From assembly GCF_001646665.1 (NCBI RefSeq), contig NZ_LWBU01000101.1, positions 124,001 to 188,000 on the forward strand: a stretch of 64,000 bases of DNA, read 5' to 3'. Under the pieces are notes generated by a model. The model saw only the letters and a list, made by a program, of their open reading frames with translations, searched no databases and was not told the origin of the DNA. Below are positions 8,943 to 17,257 of this stretch, piece by piece. Origin of the DNA: Streptomyces noursei (GTDB lineage: Bacteria > Actinomycetota > Actinomycetes > Streptomycetales > Streptomycetaceae). Positions within the stretch are counted from its first letter, which is position 1, and each line of letters begins with the position of its first letter. The position numbers and the translations under genes are program-made.

Positions 8943-9821
8943 GTGGATCACAACTCGCTTCGGAAGCTCGTTGAAGGTCAGCTTCTTCGCCTGGAGGGCA
9001 ACGCCTTCCAGGACTGCATGGATCGCCTCGGATTGGCGCTGTACCCCGGTGACTACCAGCCAGTGCGGGCGGCCGGGCCGAAGGGCGACACTAAGAACGA
9101 TGGCTACTGCGCGAAGGCCCGAGTGTTCTTCGCAGCGCACGCCACGCGCGGTGAGCGGATCGACAAGACCAAGGCGAAGATTCGCGGTGACTTGGAGGGC
9201 TGCCTCCAGGAGCATCAGAACGTGAGGGTGTGGCGCTTCCTCACTAACGACACGCTGCCGGGCGAGGTCGACCAGTTCATCGACAACGAGCTTCGCCCGT
9301 TGCACCCCGATGTCATCATCGAGGTGTGGGGGCTCAAGACGCTCGCCGATGAGATCAGCAAGCTCAAGCGGGAGCTGGTCGACAGGATCATCGACGTCAT
9401 CTCGGCGGCCGAGCCCAAGCCGAAGCCTCCGGAGAAGCCTCAGTTCGTACAGCTCAGCCACATGCAGACGGGCCGAGATCTCTGGCCAATCCTCTCCGTC
9501 TCCCTTGCTTGGTTGCCAGCGGTCGAGCCGGATGGTTGCACCGAGGAGGAAGAGGACCTAATAGACGGCGTTGTCCAAACGTTCACGGACTGGCTTGAGA
9601 TCTCCGGCGACGTGGAAGCAAGGTCCCGCGCAGCAGTGCGAGATGCTCAGCGTGGGATCACCGAGCTTCTGAACGAGCTGAAGGTCAAGAACCTCGCCGT
9701 CTACTCGGGCACGATCGACGACCACCCCATCGGCGACAGCGCCTCGCCGATCTTTGTGAGCATGGCGATATTCAAGATCGTTCGAGTGACCAGTGAGCAG
9801 CCCTCGCCTTCGGGTAGCTGA
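8943..9821 (+). CDS. putative PD-(D/E)XK-like nuclease, unknown
   Basis: A 292-residue protein. Residues about 20-85 read CMDRLGLALYPGDYQPV, then AGPKGDTKNDGYC, then VFFAAHATRG and KIRGDLEGCL. The G-x-K-(G/x)-D-x-x-x-DGY core followed by an aromatic strand and a K-x-x-x-DL helix resembles N-terminal PD-(D/E)XK domains that precede variable effector parts in defence proteins. A WGLKTLADEI helix and a C-terminal helical region follow. GTG 8943 has no ribosome-binding site, so a leaderless start is possible. It opens the nuclease cassette inserted in the conjugative backbone. Catalytic assignment is inference; target unknown. Confidence 0.55.
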   Translation: MDHNSLRKLVEGQLLRLEGNAFQDCMDRLGLALYPGDYQPVRAAGPKGDTKNDGYCAKARVFFAAHATRGERIDKTKAKIRGDLEGCLQEHQNVRVWRFLTNDTLPGEVDQFIDNELRPLHPDVIIEVWGLKTLADEISKLKRELVDRIIDVISAAEPKPKPPEKPQFVQLSHMQTGRDLWPILSVSLAWLPAVEPDGCTEEEEDLIDGVVQTFTDWLEISGDVEARSRAAVRDAQRGITELLNELKVKNLAVYSGTIDDHPIGDSASPIFVSMAIFKIVRVTSEQPSPSGS

Positions 9822-9927
9822 GGGTGCGCGCCTTCCCACAGGCTAGAACTGGAGCGCCAATCTGGCGTCGGCCATGTCCCTTAGAAGGGCACGGCTTTCG
9901 GTAGCGGCATGGGGTCGGTGATCGCGG

Positions 9928-10914
9928 CTACTCGCGACCAACGGTGATGAAGTAGTCATGCCTTGAGAAAGCAATTTTGCGCCAGTACTCCCAGCGCTCG
10001 ACGATGTACGCCCTTCGCTCCGGGCTCATGAGGTTTGCTCGGGATAGCCCTTCTGACGGATCACTGATGGCCTCGCCCATGTCCGTGATGTGGTAGCCCG
10101 TTGAGAAGGTTGGCGGTACGGAGTGCAAGCTCCATGCGTCCACTTGGTACGTGAGGGTGGCGTAGTCCGCTGCTTCTCGCTCTGGAGCCAACTGGTCGTA
10201 GGTGTAGTAGTGCTCGCGATCCCGAGGCATGTGGTCGCGCTTCTGCCTCATGTAGTCGGGATTGTCGTGAGGTGACGTCGCTGCACGGAACTCCGAGTCT
10301 CGCCCGTAGACGAGGACGAACTGAGGCTCAACCGGGCGGTGCGAGTACCTGGGGGCGTATGTCTTCGCAAAAATGAGCTGGTTCTCTGGAGACGAGAACC
10401 AGACCTTCCACTCCGTGAGTTGGTCGATCGCCTGCGTCAATTCGGCGGTCGGTGTCCTCGACCCCTTGTTGAACCACGTCTTCCGAGGGCTCTCGATTTC
10501 GATGCAGATCGGCCGGATGGCTCCTGTGTCCCGCCGGACCCACATGAAGTCTGGGACGCGCGTTGGACCAAGACCTTTCAGAGGAGGCTGTCGAATCACG
10601 GCGGAGAACGAGGGCCCGTGATGACCTCCCGGGCCGATGTTGTCCGTTGCACCAGGGAGGAAGCAGGGGTGCAGCTCCAAGAACTCTTGCATCTCCCGCT
10701 CACTGGGCGAGGAATCAAGAAGGCTCCTCCACTGGGGCAGCAATGAAGACCGGTACTCCTCCCACGTGGTCGCTTGGGGACGATCTGGACTCGTGTCGGT
10801 GTCTGCGTGGCGGAAGGTGTGCACCGCAGCAGTATGGATGGAGATGGAGGGTCGAGGGCGGAAAACGGCTGCTACCAGGGCGGGTTGGTGAACCGTCTGG
10901 CCTTCGCGTGACAC
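9928..10914 (-). CDS. Shedu (SduA/DUF4263)-like PD-(D/E)XK nuclease
   Basis: About 328 residues. The C-terminal two-thirds matches the Shedu nuclease pattern: a helix EREMQEFLELHPCFLPG, then RVPDFMWVRRDTG, then ICIEIESPRKTWF and a helix ELTQAIDQLTEWKVWF. This gives the D...ExE...Q arrangement of DUF4263. Shedu is a single-gene anti-phage system with nuclease activity. The start is uncertain: the first 30 residues look non-genic, and a GTG at 10824 is an alternative without a clear ribosome-binding site. It lies in the same orientation as the VSR-like nuclease gene downstream in coordinates and convergent to the 8943-9821 gene. Confidence 0.7.
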   Translation of the reverse strand: MSREGQTVHQPALVAAVFRPRPSISIHTAAVHTFRHADTDTSPDRPQATTWEEYRSSLLPQWRSLLDSSPSEREMQEFLELHPCFLPGATDNIGPGGHHGPSFSAVIRQPPLKGLGPTRVPDFMWVRRDTGAIRPICIEIESPRKTWFNKGSRTPTAELTQAIDQLTEWKVWFSSPENQLIFAKTYAPRYSHRPVEPQFVLVYGRDSEFRAATSPHDNPDYMRQKRDHMPRDREHYYTYDQLAPEREAADYATLTYQVDAWSLHSVPPTFSTGYHITDMGEAISDPSEGLSRANLMSPERRAYIVERWEYWRKIAFSRHDYFITVGRE

Positions 10915-10991
10915 GTCGGCCCGTAGGCGCCGTGGATACCGTCGACCTACCGTGCATCGGCCCCGCGTCCTCGCTCAGCTCGAACCAACGG

Positions 10992-12134
10992 CTACCGCGG
11001 GCGGGCTGACTGCGTTGAGCCGAACCGCTCGTCGAGCGCGGTAAAGAACTCGCGCAACATGTCTGGCGCGCTATCGCCCATGAGTTCATGGCCTCCGAAC
11101 CTGAAGACCTCGTAACCGCGCAGTCGCAAGGCCCGGTCCTCCGCCGTCATCTCGCCGTACAGCTGGGGCGAGGGCTTTCTATCGTCACCGGAGCCGACTG
11201 AGTAGTGCTGGACTCCGTCCACCTCCAGGACGACGCGTGCACCGCTCGGCAGCATGAGCAGAAAGTCCATGCGTTCACGGTTGAGACGGGCCGGCTTGTT
11301 GAGCGCTCGGCGCTGCTGGCGGGTGAGCGGGTCGTAGTGCAGGTACACCTGCGGGAGGAGTGCGGGCAGATTCCCGCCGTCTTCCTTGACGTAGCGCTCG
11401 CAGTAGGTACGGAATAGCAACTCTTCCGGCGGGCTCCCCAGGGAAGCCAACAACCTACGGAAGAGGTGTTGCTGTACCTCGACGTCCGTCGCTGAGTCGA
11501 GATTTTGCTCCTGCCGCCACCAGGAGGTCAGCTCACCCCACGTTAGGCCAGCGCGAGTAAGCGCGCGGTTGTAGACGAGGCAGGTATCGGCGTTGGCCAC
11601 GACCTCGATGGTGTTGCTGATGGCATCGCGAAGGATGATCTCAGGCTTGTAGCTGGTGGACGCGAAGATGATGTTCTTCATCTCGCCGTCCACTCCCCGG
11701 AAGCCCAGGGTGTCCGACGCTAAGTCCTCCAACTCCTCCAACTTGGCGAGCACCGGAGTGAAGAGCTCATTGATGTACCCGCGACGCAGCGCCCAAGAGC
11801 CACCATGTGTCATGCCTTGAGCGCTCCAGTATCCGTGCCACCCGTCGAAGTCGTTGAACGGCGGATCGAAGGGGACATCAAGGCGACGCAAGACGGCCTT
11901 GAGCGCGCGGATGGCCAGTGCACTGTCTTCGTCTGTGAGCTTCTTCTGACTCTGGTCAGTGCCGTAGGCCGTCAGCTCCGACTTCATGAGCCGCGCGAGC
12001 GCGTACCCCGCCTCCAGGTCGCTGTGATCCTGCAGGTCACCCTGACGCAACTGCTGGGCGAGCTTCGAGTCGAACTCGTCGTGCATGTTCCAGTTGTCGT
12101 CCGGTATCTGGATGAAGAAGTCGCTCGGCTTCAT
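10992..12134 (-). CDS. defence-like protein with C-terminal VSR/DUF559-type nuclease domain
   Basis: A 380-residue protein. Residues about 1-250 are helical and unrecognised, with an internal SALAIRALKAVLRRLDVPF segment resembling AbiJ-type N-terminal regions. The last 110 residues read RMDFLLMLPSGARVVLEVDG, then QHY..., ending GYEVFRFGGHEL: the D...(x)ExDG...GYxVxR(F/W) pattern of very-short-patch/DUF559 restriction-like folds. I start at ATG 12134 because the residues upstream are low-complexity, although no strong ribosome-binding site is seen. The combination suggests abortive-infection or DNA-targeting activity, by inference only. Confidence 0.62.
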   Translation of the reverse strand: MKPSDFFIQIPDDNWNMHDEFDSKLAQQLRQGDLQDHSDLEAGYALARLMKSELTAYGTDQSQKKLTDEDSALAIRALKAVLRRLDVPFDPPFNDFDGWHGYWSAQGMTHGGSWALRRGYINELFTPVLAKLEELEDLASDTLGFRGVDGEMKNIIFASTSYKPEIILRDAISNTIEVVANADTCLVYNRALTRAGLTWGELTSWWRQEQNLDSATDVEVQQHLFRRLLASLGSPPEELLFRTYCERYVKEDGGNLPALLPQVYLHYDPLTRQQRRALNKPARLNRERMDFLLMLPSGARVVLEVDGVQHYSVGSGDDRKPSPQLYGEMTAEDRALRLRGYEVFRFGGHELMGDSAPDMLREFFTALDERFGSTQSARPR

Positions 12135-12306
12135 AGGAGAAGCGTATGGCGATGCAGTTCGGCCGCGGGGATGGTCCACGTCAACCGCCCGCTGGCTGCG
12201 GGAGCAGCCCCGCCGCCACAGGGCCCTTCAGCCATCCGGACCGCGGGCCATCGTCCCCCGCAGGAGAGGAGCACGTGAGCCCGGCCGCGCAGCAGCGAAG
12301 AGCAAC

Positions 12307-12843
12307 ATGCCGACCATTCAGTCTCAACACGCAGAACTTGACAGGGAACGGACCTGGTCCGACGAGACGACCCACGCGATCCACGAGTCCCAGACCCTGC
12401 GCATCGAGTGCGTCCACGAAGCCTACCCCCGCGAGACCGCCTGGACCGTAGCCGCATACGAGACACCCGTCTCCGACCGCATGTGGCACCTCACCGCGAC
12501 CGGCGCCACCCCGGCGCCTGTGCTCCAGACTCTGCTGCATCACCTCGCCGAGGGTGATGGCTGGGACACAGCCGTCGGCGGTCAGGTCGAAGAGAAGACC
12601 GTCGCTGCGGCCACCAGGCGCCATACCGACGCCGGTTGGGAGCACACGGTCGACGGACGTTGGATCCGCTGGACGAGCCTGACCGGGGACGCCGGCGTCC
12701 ATTTCGACGCCTTCGCCGCCCAAAACGCGAACAGCAGCCTGGCGACCTGGACCGTGTGGGCCGGCCCCGACATCAACCGTGCCACCTGGGCTATCCATGC
12801 ATCCCCCTACGCCCCCCGCCCCGCTCCTGGCCAGCCTCGCTGA
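12307..12843 (+). CDS. DUF317 family protein, possibly 5'-truncated
   Basis: A 178-residue protein with the DUF317 pattern: TLRIECVHEAYPRETAWTVA, then MWHLTATGATPAPVLQTLL, then a second weaker repeat ending WTVWAGPDINRATWAIHASP. It is shorter than the intact DUF317 genes at 0.1-3.5 kb. The best ribosome-binding site nearby (AGGAGAGGA, 12262-12270) serves a GTG at 12275 that is in a different frame, so the original 5' end seems to have been lost or shifted when the nuclease cassette was inserted to its left. The ATG at 12307 has only a weak GAAGAG upstream. Confidence 0.65.
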   Translation: MPTIQSQHAELDRERTWSDETTHAIHESQTLRIECVHEAYPRETAWTVAAYETPVSDRMWHLTATGATPAPVLQTLLHHLAEGDGWDTAVGGQVEEKTVAAATRRHTDAGWEHTVDGRWIRWTSLTGDAGVHFDAFAAQNANSSLATWTVWAGPDINRATWAIHASPYAPRPAPGQPR

Positions 12844-12971
12844 GGGCGTCGCCCACGCCACCCAACCTTCCGCAGATCCCCAACCAACAGTCAGCTAGCC
12901 GGAGCCTGTGACGGTCCGCGGACACGCCCAACACACCCGACGCGCAGGGCGCGCCCGACGCGGCCGGTCGG

Positions 12972-13658
12972 TCATCCTCCCGGGACTGCCGCGCCTTCCA
13001 CCTTGGCAAGTGCTTGGCTGAGACGACGGCGCACCGGCTTCCCGTACTGGAGGTGCAATCCGAGGATCAGCGCCGGCGGCATCGTCCGGTATCTGAACCA
13101 CCGGGGATGACGCGGCGGCGCGATTCCCTCGGCGTTGTTGCACTGAGAGCAAAGGATGCCGCGGACGAGGCCGGTCTCATGGCAATGGTCGACCACTGGG
13201 TCAGCGTGAAACGAGTGCCCGCATGCGGCGCAACGGCCCGCTTGCCAAGCAACAAGCAGTTCGACGGGGTCCTCGTCGGGCAACGGCACCGCCCTCGGGT
13301 ACGGCCAGGAGTGGCAGGCAGGTGGCTGGGTGGCCCAAAGCCTACGTTCGATCTGCTGCTCTACCGTCAACTGGACGCACCCACCGAAGACGTCGCGGAG
13401 ATACGCGTGCGGGTAGTCCATGGTGTCTTGCCATTCCTCATCGTTGAGGTGGCGGGCACATCCGCCGAGGCCGGGCAGCGGCCACGACTGGCACTGCCGG
13501 ATCCCGTCACTCAAGGGCCTGCCGCACCGGGCCTCGTCAGGGTGCAGCCCAGCTGCTCGCCGCTCTTGTCCGATCCGTGCGACCAGAGCGAGATGGCGGG
13601 CTCGCTCTGGTGTCATCTTCGGCTCGCGAGGGGGCGGGACCGTAACACGTGAACTCAT
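12972..13658 (-). CDS. endonuclease VII-type HNH nuclease
   Basis: A 228-residue protein. The C-terminal part carries the recombination endonuclease VII signature: CAACGHSFHADPVVDHCHE, then GLVRGILCSQCNNAEG. It has two Cys pairs for zinc and a DH...N ββα-metal core. The N-terminal half has two further Cys/His clusters (CGRPLSDGIRQCQSW, CARHLNDEEW). The start at ATG 13658 has AGGAG 8 bases upstream. Such nucleases are frequent in actinophages and mobile elements and cut branched or ordinary DNA; here the role is unknown. It diverges from a second member of the same superfamily 200 bases away. Confidence 0.8.
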   Translation of the reverse strand: MSSRVTVPPPREPKMTPERARHLALVARIGQERRAAGLHPDEARCGRPLSDGIRQCQSWPLPGLGGCARHLNDEEWQDTMDYPHAYLRDVFGGCVQLTVEQQIERRLWATQPPACHSWPYPRAVPLPDEDPVELLVAWQAGRCAACGHSFHADPVVDHCHETGLVRGILCSQCNNAEGIAPPRHPRWFRYRTMPPALILGLHLQYGKPVRRRLSQALAKVEGAAVPGG

Positions 13659-13859
13659 TCGGGCGACTCCTGGAGCGGCGGCAACTGGCGCACATCCATC
13701 CCACCATTCGCCACTGACATCGGGTCCGCGGTCACTCACAGAGCGTGAAGCGGGTGCCGCAGCCGTCAGCAACCGCCCCCTCCCCCTGCAGCTCCTCGAC
13801 TCGCTCCACTCCTGTCCGCCGCCAACTTCCTTGTCACACGCTTCTGTTAGCTTGCCGGC

Positions 13860-14384
13860 GTGTTTGACGGCATAGCCCCTGATCAGTGGTGTCCGCTGTG
13901 TGAAGACTGGGTCTGCTCCTTAGTACGCGGGCGGGTATGCCGCAAGTGCCGACAACTGCAACGCCGGATGTGGCGGTACGGCCTGACGATCGCCCGATAC
14001 AACGCCATCCTGCGGTCACAGGACTTCGCGTGTGCACTGTGCGGCGATAACGAAGAAGAAGATGACTTCGGAATTCCGCACGCGAAGATGTCCCACTGGC
14101 ACATCGATCACGACCACGCATGCTGCGGGCCCGGCTCGTCTTGCGGCAAATGCGTGCGAGGGCTGCTATGCCGTAAGTGCAACATGGAGTATCTGCCGGC
14201 CTACGAGCGTCTCCCGATGCACATGCGCGACAGCCCGCTGTTCAACACCTACCTCGCCGCTCCGCCGGCCCAGCAGTCAGCGGCTCAGGTGATCCCGGGT
14301 CGGGACAACATGTACCTTCCGACCTCGCACGCCTTCCTCATGGACAGGAAATTCGCCGACGGTCTCGAGAGTGTGGCCGGGTAG
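13860..14384 (+). CDS. endonuclease VII-type HNH nuclease
   Basis: A 174-residue protein. An N-terminal zinc pair (WCPLCEDWVC, then CRKCRQL) is followed by a helical YGLTIARYNAILRSQ stretch and the HNH core: CALCGDNEEEDDF, then HWHIDHDHACC, then CVRGLLCRKCNMEYL. The pattern matches recombination endonuclease VII. No ribosome-binding site precedes GTG 13860, but a TTAGCT hexamer lies 7 bases upstream, so a leaderless transcript is plausible. It is more compact than, and not a recent copy of, its divergent neighbour at 13.0-13.7 kb. Confidence 0.78.
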   Translation: MFDGIAPDQWCPLCEDWVCSLVRGRVCRKCRQLQRRMWRYGLTIARYNAILRSQDFACALCGDNEEEDDFGIPHAKMSHWHIDHDHACCGPGSSCGKCVRGLLCRKCNMEYLPAYERLPMHMRDSPLFNTYLAAPPAQQSAAQVIPGRDNMYLPTSHAFLMDRKFADGLESVAG

Positions 14385-14648
14385 AAGATCAGGGGCTGGC
14401 AGCACGATGGTGGGTGCGAAGGCTAGAACAGGTCCCCCTTCCAGGTGATGGGAGCCCGAAATCTGGCCGGGTCACTGCCAAGGGGCTTCCGCGTGATCTA
14501 CGATGCAACTGCGGCTTGACCACCGCTCCCCGGAGGCGATTCGGCCCTGTTCCTCCACGCTCGGGTGAACCGGTCAGCATCACGAATCTCCGCGCATCCC
14601 ACAGGATCTCGCTTCCGTACGTCCTGGGCCGAGACGTGCAGGAGACCC

Positions 14649-15674
14649 GTGAGCGCACTGCACCAAGACCTGTCCCTTCTCCGGCGCCTCTACACGGGCG
14701 AGAGCGTCCAACAGGCCCGCCGGGCGATCGATGGATTGCAGGGGGGCGAGTCACCGATTCCAGAAGCCGCCTCGCCGGCTCAACAGCGCCTTGAGGCCCG
14801 GGTACTCCTCGCGCTCCTGGAGTTCCGCGACGTCTACACCCGCTTTCCCCTAGGGATCACCGTGGTTCGCCCCGAACCAAACGGCATCGCCCTCGGTGTT
14901 GAGAGCAGGGAGCGGGCATCGGAGATTCTTTTCCACCTGCTGCCGTCATGCGCCTCAGACGAAGAGGTGCAGGGTGTGCCCGGCCTGCGCATCACTCGCC
15001 GGGATCGGACTGCGATCGAACTGCAGGTACTGGGAGAGTCCGCCCGGCTGCGGCTGTTCGGGCTACCAGCCAGACTCTGGCGCAGTGCCGAGGCCAGCAC
15101 CCTGGACAAATGGATCGACCCGGACAGCATGCAGTTGTGTTGGCGTTCCTCGCCACGGTCCTGGACTCAGGTGGAGCGGGAGCACCGCGCTCAATGGGAA
15201 GACGACAACGACCGCTACACCCAGGTCACACAGCGTGGGGCCTGGTTGACTAGCGGACTGCTCCGACGCGCTGGCCTCCTGCACACCGTCGCCAACACCT
15301 TCCTGATCGACGGCTACCGAGGCGCCGCCTTCGACGTGGCGCGGCTGGTGTTGCGCTCGTCGCATGTGCACGAGCAGGGACCAGGGCCGCACAACTTCAT
15401 CGCCGCCCTGGTGGACCCGGTGTGCGGTCTGCCTCTCCTCCTCAAGAGGTTCCGCGGTGACACGGACGAAAGCTACGGCCGGGACCAGCAGTTCGTCCTC
15501 GGCGACGTCGGCAACACGGCCGTGCTTGACTTCCGGGCCACGATCGAGCGCCCTCCCTCCCGCCTTGCACCCGAACTTTGGCAGGCCATTCTCCGCCGTG
15601 TCCCCCAGACGGGATTCACGAGCAGCCTGTCGCCGGGCGTAATCGCGGGGCTGTACGGCTTGGGCGCGCCATAG
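14649..15674 (+). CDS. unknown protein, paralogue A of a tandem pair
   Basis: A 341-residue soluble protein of unrecognised family. It starts at GTG 14649 with AGGAG just upstream; the frame is open earlier (14565), but that part is not protein-like. It shares order and motifs with the next gene: GVPGLRITRRDRTAIELQ against GIPGARFTTDNDGI, then LRLFGLPARLW against LTILGIPAQDW, AWLTSGLLRRAGLLHTV against AWLASGLLRRAPLFRTI, and LVDPVCGLPLL against LLTDPECGLTIV. No catalytic residues are recognisable. A nearby tandem duplication followed by divergence is the best explanation. Confidence 0.72.
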   Translation: MSALHQDLSLLRRLYTGESVQQARRAIDGLQGGESPIPEAASPAQQRLEARVLLALLEFRDVYTRFPLGITVVRPEPNGIALGVESRERASEILFHLLPSCASDEEVQGVPGLRITRRDRTAIELQVLGESARLRLFGLPARLWRSAEASTLDKWIDPDSMQLCWRSSPRSWTQVEREHRAQWEDDNDRYTQVTQRGAWLTSGLLRRAGLLHTVANTFLIDGYRGAAFDVARLVLRSSHVHEQGPGPHNFIAALVDPVCGLPLLLKRFRGDTDESYGRDQQFVLGDVGNTAVLDFRATIERPPSRLAPELWQAILRRVPQTGFTSSLSPGVIAGLYGLGAP

Positions 15675-15971
15675 AGAATGCGCAGCCGCCAGCTGCTCGC
15701 ACGGGATTCGTGGAATCCACGACGTGAGCAGCAGTAGCCCGACCGCGTGAATCTTTCAGCGTGTCCGTTCCGCAGACTCGGCCCGCTGCATGCCATGTCC
15801 GTAGGGTGCGTCGTATGGGCCTAGCGAGGTCCGACGTGCGGTGTGCCCACCCGACGGGGTGCACTGAGACGAGCCAACTCGGCTGGCATCGCAGTTCAGT
15901 TCAGTTTGTGCACCGCGGAAGACAGCCGCGCATCCTGGGTCGGGACAGGCAGCCGCGGCGGAAAGCCTTTC

Positions 15972-17021
15972 GTGAAGAGCACCCGTCTGGAACGACGCGC
16001 CGAAAAGCTGCAACTGGCCACTGGCGTGACCTGGACCGAAGCGCTCAAGCGCGTGAAGTCCTTGCCCCCGGACTCACGACTGATTCCCGAGGCGCACGCC
16101 AGCCAAGCTCTCCTAGAATGCTACGTCCTGTCGGGCCTCGCCTGGCCGATGGTCGAAACCCGCAACCCCTGGGGCATCCGGTCCGCCAATGCTCGAACCG
16201 ACAGCCTCACCTTGACGTTCGAGAACGATGTCTCCCAGCTCGTCGACTCGGAATCCATGGCCAAGGAACTGGTCCGCGCCCTCGTCCCCTGCTTCGACGA
16301 GCACGGTGAGGTACGTGGCATTCCGGGTGCCCGCTTCACTACGGACAACGACGGTATTCACATCCGACGGATGGGACTACCGGGCTCCCTCACCATTTTG
16401 GGCATTCCCGCCCAGGACTGGGCCACCGCTTTGGTCCTGCAACGGTATGAGAATGAAGGTGATGGAAAGCGGTTCTGTCACGACAGCCACCCTCACCGAT
16501 GGCATCGCCGCGAAGCACCCTTCCGGCAACCGACCACCCGAACCACCCTCAGCCGGCACCACTACCGAAAGAAGCCCTCTGCCTGGCTCGCCAGCGGCTT
16601 GCTGCGCCGCGCACCATTGTTCCGAACCATTGGCGTTCCCCTGAGCACCACGGCCTGGACCAACCTCACAGATGACGGCGGCTCGGAATGGATCATCGAG
16701 TACATCAATGATCCCGTGACGGACGCACCGTGCTACCACCAGGGCTTCACGAATCTGCTGACGGACCCAGAATGCGGCCTGACAATCGTGGGCACACATC
16801 TGGACTGCTCCTGCGGCCAGCCACCTGAGTCCTATTGGGGCTGCCGCTTCTACGCCCGTAGCACCGCAGGGCAACCAGGCGCACTCCAAGTCCGCTTCTC
16901 CCGCCGTTGCGGGGACAGAGCCTCCTTCTACAAGGACAAGCTGGGCGACTATGAGGAGCGCCGCGAGCTTTATCAGCCCATCCCTACGCACCTCACACGC
17001 GCCAGGGCTTGCATGGGCTGA
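15972..17021 (+). CDS. unknown protein, paralogue B of a tandem pair
   Basis: A 349-residue protein paralogous to the preceding gene. Its N-terminus reads LERRAEKLQLATGVTWTEAL and resembles a small DNA-binding or dimerising helix pair also seen in other Streptomyces hypothetical proteins. It differs from paralogue A by a Cys/His-rich insertion (CHDSHPHRWHRRE, later CSCGQPPESYWGC) that could bind zinc. The start at GTG 15972 has GGAAAG 6 bases upstream. The 297-base gap between the paralogues shows no third gene. Function unknown. Confidence 0.72.
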   Translation: MKSTRLERRAEKLQLATGVTWTEALKRVKSLPPDSRLIPEAHASQALLECYVLSGLAWPMVETRNPWGIRSANARTDSLTLTFENDVSQLVDSESMAKELVRALVPCFDEHGEVRGIPGARFTTDNDGIHIRRMGLPGSLTILGIPAQDWATALVLQRYENEGDGKRFCHDSHPHRWHRREAPFRQPTTRTTLSRHHYRKKPSAWLASGLLRRAPLFRTIGVPLSTTAWTNLTDDGGSEWIIEYINDPVTDAPCYHQGFTNLLTDPECGLTIVGTHLDCSCGQPPESYWGCRFYARSTAGQPGALQVRFSRRCGDRASFYKDKLGDYEERRELYQPIPTHLTRARACMG

Positions 17022-17111
17022 TAGCCACCCCCATGGATCTGCCCACCGGCGGAATTGGAGGCCATTCCCAGGAGTTCCGGGGCCCGCTCCCCCAGCACGG
17101 TGGGCAACATA

Positions 17112-17150
17112 GCGCGGGATCGCCGGTTAGCCAAACCGGCGATCCCGCGC
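17112..17150. repeat. 39-base inverted repeat, copy 1
   Basis: Two perfect 17-base arms (left 17112-17128, right 17134-17150) around the 5-base loop AGCCA form a very stable GC hairpin. The identical 39 bases recur at 27091-27129, each time just beyond the 3' end of a DUF5655 nuclease gene. It has no T-run. It could act as a transcription stop, a REP-like element or a mobility mark. Confidence 0.85.
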
Positions 17151-17257
17151 ACCATTAGTAGCCCACCGCCATGCCCTGCCCGCTCGTCGAAAGGCACCTC
17201 CCGACGCCCCCAGACCAGCCACGACGCGGCGCGTAACGCCGAGAAGCCGGCACGCGA

